This document shows positions 5,601 through 8,482 of a stretch of DNA of 8,482 nt, one piece after another (position 1 is the first letter of the stretch; the number at the start of each line of letters is the position of its first letter). Location: NCBI GenBank assembly GCA_002390045.1, contig DGSB01000055.1:1-8482 (forward strand). The letters are read 5' to 3'. The stretch is from Fibrobacter sp. UBA4373 (GTDB lineage Bacteria > Fibrobacterota > Fibrobacteria > Fibrobacterales > Fibrobacteraceae). The notes under the pieces were generated by a model. That model was given only the letters and a program-made list of their open reading frames with translations, ran no database searches and was not told the DNA's origin. Position numbers and translations under genes: made by a program.

Positions 5601-8482
5601 ATGTAAGAGCCATTCGAAACGTTGAACGGTTCGTTGAATGCGACTGTCATTTCGTAGTTTGCACGCTTCTTCGTCATTTCCGAGTAAGACGGGCTAAAGC
5701 CGACGACGAATTCATCCTTGCGGTAAACGACCACGTACGGGTTCACCGGAGCTTCGTCCTGGTCGCCGTCATCCTTGCCCCAAACAGGCATACCTGCATA
5801 GTCTGCACCATCTACATCGCGCTTATGCGGAGCCCAGGTCCAGTCGCCCGAGGTTGCGGACATGCGCTTTTCCGGAGCGGTACGGAGCGGATCGCACTTG
5901 CCGTTCTGGTAAAGGCCCTTGGAGAAGCCCAAGTCCATACGCATACGGGAAGAAGACTTGATTGTGGTCGATCCAAGCGGAATTGGAATGTACCAGTCGT
6001 AGGTTCCAGTTGCGGAGTTGTAAGTGTCTTCGAGCTTGACCGGGATTGCGCCACGGAGAAGTTCGCGAATTTCGCTATCGGTTTCGCACGGTTTGTTGAA
6101 GCCGGCTTCATCGTATGCCTGGCAAATATCCAAGTCGAGCAACAGCGGGCAAGAACCCGGCTGGTTGTTTTCGCCTGCCTGGGCTTCGATCTGTTCCGGC
6201 TTTGCCGTCACATAAAGGCGAAGGGTCAAGCTGTCGAACTGGCGATCTTCGTTGTTATAGATGTTGATGTTCAGGAAGTCGAGACCGCCGAATTCATACT
6301 GGTAAGTCTGAACTTCGAAATCGTAAGAGGTCACTGGAGTCGTAAACTTGAGCGGCATGCCTTCGTCATCCGTGCAGCGGATAGAGGTATTGCTCTGGAC
6401 GCAGTAGTAGTAAGTCGTCTGTTCCTTCAAACCGCCGAACTTCACATAGTGGAAGCTGGTCGGGATGCCCGAAACGTCTGCGTTCGCTTCGAAGTCGCAG
6501 GTTCCTGTCGGGGAAGTCGGGCAGGTCATCTGGTCGTAAGAGGTCAGGAGCGTATCCCAATAAACCTTGGATTCGTACTGGCCGTTCGGCGTGTACCACA
6601 TAATTTCTGCACTGTCGGCAGAGAGGTTACAAACCTTGATGTTCTGGATATTCGCGTCTGCCGGCGGGCTCACGAGAGTCGTGAACGAGAACGGCGTGCT
6701 GGTGCTGTCGACGAGCCACTTGGTCGTATAGGCTTCGCTGCGGATATTCATCGCGATGACCTTGAAATAGTAGGTCGTACCATTTGCGAGGCCTGTCATG
6801 TGAATTTCGTGGCTCACCGCGTTCACCGTATCCTTGAACATCTGGTTGAACGGACCGGTTTCGCTCGTACTATAAAGGATCATGGCCGGACCGCGTTGGT
6901 CCTGAGTGACTTTCACAATGGCGGAATCGTAACCGACATAGCGGATTTCCACATTCACCTGTTCAGGAGCCTTGGTGCGGTCTTCTTCCTTCACGGCGAC
7001 CGCGCAAGACGCGATGAACATAGCAGTTGCATCGATACAGGTTTCCGAAAGGTGGTAATCTTCCCAGCTCATGGTGCTTGGTGCCCAAGCGTTACCATCC
7101 GAAACACTCGGAGTGACACCGCCGAAGAGAGCGCCTGTCGGAGGATTGTAGTCGTAGTTTGCACCCGGCATATTCTTGCCTTCCGGGTTAGAAGCACGGT
7201 GGTGCGGGTGAGCGTCATTCTTATCGCCGACGCCGAGGAGGAAGGAAACATCCCACGGGTTCACACCGAGCATGTAGTTCAGCTGGTTGATACCGAGTTT
7301 CTTCATCGCGGTAGAGTTCCAGTTTTGGACGCCCTTTTGCGGAAGTTTTACGCCTTCGAGGTCCTTCGTGACATCTGCGTAGGCGAGAACTTCAAAAATA
7401 TTGCCGGCCTGGTAACGGTTATAAATCCACTTCGAATCGGTTTGCATGTTATACCAGAGATCGCCGTAAGAAACCGGGGTTTCGCCGTTCAAGGTCGGAA
7501 TCGTAACACTTCCCGAACCCGAACCGCTGAGATAGCTGATATTGGTTCCCAAAATCAAGGCGACGTTTTCGGCATACTTCAAACGGGTCTTGTTGTCGAT
7601 ACCGTACTTGAGACCGGTTGCTTCATCCTTGAGAAGCATCTTGTAGAAGCCGTAAAGCGTATAGGTATATGCGTTTGCCCAGCTAGTGTTCTTGCTCGAC
7701 TTGCGCATACCGTCGCGGTTCCAGGCCATCCAGCCGCCGTTGAAGAAGCCGACGGAAGCTTCCTGGTCGTCACCGATTTCCGTATCTTCTACGGCATCAT
7801 TCAAATAATCCATGACCTTCGTATCTTCGTAGGTCGCATAATGGAGTGCGATTGCGGCAATGGCCAAGTCGTCGTGGGATTCGTTGTTTCCGTTGTAAGC
7901 GGAGCTAGACCAGCCATCGGCAACGGTGTTGTAAACGTAAGGCTTGCCGCCGTCGTAGGTTCCCGGCCCAAGGTTCTTTTCCTTGAGCTTCAGGTTCTTG
8001 GCGAATTCGTACATTTTTTTGGCAACTGTCAAGCAGGAATCGGCAAACGGTTTGTCGTAATCCCGATAGTTCTTGCCAAGGATAGCAAGGCCGGCTGCAA
8101 TTTGACCGGAAATGTTCGAACCGAGTTCTCCCAAGCGCAAGTCGCGTTCATGCGGACCTCCACGGCCTGTGAGAGTTGTCGGAAGAGCATCTTGGTTTTC
8201 CGGACGGCCCCACCAACCGTGGTCAGCGCCGAAGTTACCGACAGAAACGACCATGTTGTCGATGACGCCATTTGCAAAGACATAAGAGCGCAAGAAGTAA
8301 TCGGCACCGTGCTTGGCTTCACGGAGAATATCCGGCACACCGTCGGTATTGACGGTTTCACCCATGTTGTAAGCGTAATTGTCTTCATCACGGTCTGGGT
8401 TCGATGCTGCCATGACGGCAAGCACCATAAAGGCGTAGGCTTGGGTCTGGGATTCCTTCAAATGGTCACCGCAGTCGTACCA
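2678..8482 (-). CDS. Giant multimodular secreted GH9 cellulase (endoglucanase type), 5' end outside window
   Basis: This gene encodes a family 9 glycoside hydrolase, an inverting enzyme that cuts beta-1,4-glucan, presumably outside the cell. The reading frame is already open at the window edge and begins WYDCGDH, so the TTG at 8461 is not the start. Numbering visible residues from 8482, the GH9 core spans 1 to about 497: Asp3 and Asp6 of the DCGD motif (base/nucleophile pair), HPHHR at 425-429, and the likely proton donor Glu480 in SETCID. Fibronectin-III-like modules follow at about 505-605 and 608-719, then a CBM3-like beta region (720-935), Ig-like modules (about 936-1490), a Ser/Thr-rich insert (1497-1580), further beta-rich sequence, and a basic tail (1909-1934) ending in TAA. 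By alignment with the downstream paralogue, about 200 N-terminal residues (signal peptide and Ig-like domain) are missing, giving a full length near 2130, far above usual GH9 size. GH9 assignment is firm; the tail modules are inferred from composition and pattern. Confidence 0.95.
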   Translation of the reverse strand, partial: WYDCGDHLKESQTQAYAFMVLAVMAASNPDRDEDNYAYNMGETVNTDGVPDILREAKHGADYFLRSYVFANGVIDNMVVSVGNFGADHGWWGRPENQDALPTTLTGRGGPHERDLRLGELGSNISGQIAAGLAILGKNYRDYDKPFADSCLTVAKKMYEFAKNLKLKEKNLGPGTYDGGKPYVYNTVADGWSSSAYNGNNESHDDLAIAAIALHYATYEDTKVMDYLNDAVEDTEIGDDQEASVGFFNGGWMAWNRDGMRKSSKNTSWANAYTYTLYGFYKMLLKDEATGLKYGIDNKTRLKYAENVALILGTNISYLSGSGSGSVTIPTLNGETPVSYGDLWYNMQTDSKWIYNRYQAGNIFEVLAYADVTKDLEGVKLPQKGVQNWNSTAMKKLGINQLNYMLGVNPWDVSFLLGVGDKNDAHPHHRASNPEGKNMPGANYDYNPPTGALFGGVTPSVSDGNAWAPSTMSWEDYHLSETCIDATAMFIASCAVAVKEEDRTKAPEQVNVEIRYVGYDSAIVKVTQDQRGPAMILYSTSETGPFNQMFKDTVNAVSHEIHMTGLANGTTYYFKVIAMNIRSEAYTTKWLVDSTSTPFSFTTLVSPPADANIQNIKVCNLSADSAEIMWYTPNGQYESKVYWDTLLTSYDQMTCPTSPTGTCDFEANADVSGIPTSFHYVKFGGLKEQTTYYYCVQSNTSIRCTDDEGMPLKFTTPVTSYDFEVQTYQYEFGGLDFLNINIYNNEDRQFDSLTLRLYVTAKPEQIEAQAGENNQPGSCPLLLDLDICQAYDEAGFNKPCETDSEIRELLRGAIPVKLEDTYNSATGTYDWYIPIPLGSTTIKSSSRMRMDLGFSKGLYQNGKCDPLRTAPEKRMSATSGDWTWAPHKRDVDGADYAGMPVWGKDDGDQDEAPVNPYVVVYRKDEFVVGFSPSYSEMTKKRANYEMTVAFNEPFNVSNGSYIQIDSTISTMHLTGNATISENGYVTAIWVNGVALSKDQLSNAAVYNYATGRFDLNIPVKMSIGTNKVDVTIFAGPDPDCAECLENGGCAFINRSYYVQFSKGDRTAGKIQLLREDGSSVSSPVTDDPMKFKVFVSDKDNAGYETIHVMLHNSRTGDSTELSLSRTNATLGYFESEWLSAVNSADASLPKVSLLGGDTVTVVYIDTEDPEDSTAQAFFADPTTPIPQKVLLTDSDCDATADAMTISFSGNQFDGSSIKLDSVRIVLDSTSTTASTEILVTPTQTVTGATANFSLAGLDVPKNAAPAGSVTIYMTEDGVVKSSEKTITDGIAPTLTSVAILENENHENAQDTLRIAFSERITMSTSSWPLAIYDSEGAEIDQSTIKVISAKSTDNGKIWEYVVEGNTAGNFIKQGYKAIIKAGFSVVDLAANALSDCNGAVTIIESVRPVPVKYANIIDNEGDGQPDEIYIEFTKLLREKDMLDTIDVYWGKPEIYAAFPMPSSGWNLDTVYGEKVAKYITQLDSSRGTWVKGSEKKTCSSFKDVTTYVTDTTYTIDSTSGDTTGIAKIDTISSTTSQTCASYVTTQDSTFVPAIDTLGIDSVQSTTTAIHLAITGDTFNKKTYGNRNGNGMILPRQGPLGGFFDDNTATLYDKCPPIILSATISKPTESFYILRVNLSEPMTEDSSSTGTNYLQKRRDESLYWFTNTGKLTNTSTTWTFSYADEGSENEVHVGDYIRLPIGKEYSIASDGSANFPGESNPWVLVQGDIEDVSFKVHMLAGVASVPADKNMYASKLPTRDESFRLTYLVDDKETLIASGKKKLQAVSPVTFDTTAYIHGGPTFDIDVEIPLLLQLDSLGEDAWKATLKMSANIYSNTGSLVATTSYNFSLSDIAKDAMSTDGVIKLRLEWMTHDGIAPFSEAGRHIGTGAYISKFSFKANETAVSNTANGKYKKGQTKKQSANKTKTFGFRRVGAK
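2681..2758 (-). other. Basic C-terminal tail of the giant GH9 protein
   Basis: The last 26 residues (visible 1909-1934) contain about ten Lys/Arg and almost no acidic residues, ending in KTKTFGFRRVGAK. It follows a small domain with HIGTGAYISKFSF. Basic terminal domains are known from Fibrobacter cellulases. A surface-anchoring or secretion-sorting role is plausible but inferred. Confidence 0.6.
3743..3994 (-). other. Ser/Thr/Asp-rich low-complexity insert bounded by cysteines
   Basis: Visible residues 1497-1580 of the giant GH9 protein are dominated by Thr, Ser and Asp (DTT, STS, STT runs) and lack aromatic core residues. Cys1497 (TCSSF) and Cys1538 (TCASY) sit in similar contexts, suggesting a small internal duplication or a disulfide-closed loop. 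It could be a flexible linker or an O-glycosylation zone. Glycosylation is inferred only from composition. Confidence 0.5.
4100..5281 (-). other. Ig-like module array with Asp-rich, possibly calcium-binding turns
   Basis: Visible residues 1068 to about 1460 of the giant GH9 protein form at least four successive beta-rich units (starting near 1068, 1181, 1287 and 1410). Two units open with a similar acidic turn followed by a strand: TDSDCDATADAMTISF (from Thr1191) and DNEGDGQPDEIYIEF (from Asp1417). The D-x-[DE]-x-D spacing recalls calcium-binding loops. Another unit opens with DGIAPTLTSV (from Asp1287). Likely role: a spacer or stalk holding the catalytic domain away from the cell or on the substrate. 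Module borders are approximate. Confidence 0.5.
5684..6325 (-). other. Beta-rich region resembling a divergent CBM3-type cellulose-binding module
   Basis: Visible residues 720-933 of the giant GH9 protein. The order of elements recalls a family 3 carbohydrate-binding module: a strand with LNINIYNNEDRQFDSLTLRL (compare the 'N.g..pi.l..l.lRyy' pattern), a middle strand RMRMDLGFSKG, a DWTW segment, and a closing PYVVVYRKDEFVVGFSP that matches the family's final 'vYvdGklvwGteP' type strand. A Cys-containing insert makes it longer than a normal CBM3 (about 150 residues). This is a pattern match by eye, not a domain hit. It may instead be a lineage-specific beta-sandwich. Confidence 0.35.

Noticed and set aside
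8459..8461. TTG at 8461 as start of the giant GH9 gene
   Set aside because: The frame is open upstream to the window edge and encodes the catalytic DCGD motif, so the true start is outside the window.

Overview
The window carries two adjacent genes on the minus strand, both secreted family 9 glycoside hydrolases (GH9, endoglucanase type). The organism looks like a specialised cellulose degrader, and I favour Fibrobacter or a close relative. The reasons are tandem GH9 paralogues, long all-beta tails with fibronectin-III-like and Ig-like modules, a lysine/arginine-rich C-terminus recalling the 'basic terminal domain' known from Fibrobacter cellulases, and a roughly balanced base composition. 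The genus is an inference; no rRNA or housekeeping gene is present to fix it.

Layout, in transcription order (right to left). From 8482 down to 2678 runs a giant GH9 gene whose start lies outside the window. The visible part is 1934 residues: most of a GH9 catalytic domain, two fibronectin-III-like modules, a beta-rich region with some resemblance to family 3 carbohydrate-binding modules, several Ig-like modules, a Ser/Thr-rich insert and a basic tail. A strong intrinsic terminator follows at 2619-2647. A short AT-rich leader (2484-2615) then holds two mutually exclusive hairpins and a clear Shine-Dalgarno site. From 2483 down to 1 runs a second GH9 gene with an intact start and signal peptide, an N-terminal Ig-like domain, a complete GH9 catalytic domain and the beginning of a fibronectin-III tail. 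It runs off the left edge with no stop codon reached.

Both proteins should act outside the cytoplasm on beta-1,4-glucan. They share the same catalytic layout, with a DCGD nucleophile/base motif, an HPH[HN]R motif and a terminal catalytic Glu in an SETCID/TETCID motif. They differ in active-site neighbours and in tail architecture, which suggests an old duplication followed by functional divergence. The terminator between them suggests separate transcription units or attenuated read-through rather than a tight operon. No plus-strand gene, RNA gene, mobile element or CRISPR array is supported. The long plus-strand open frames are antisense shadows of these two genes.
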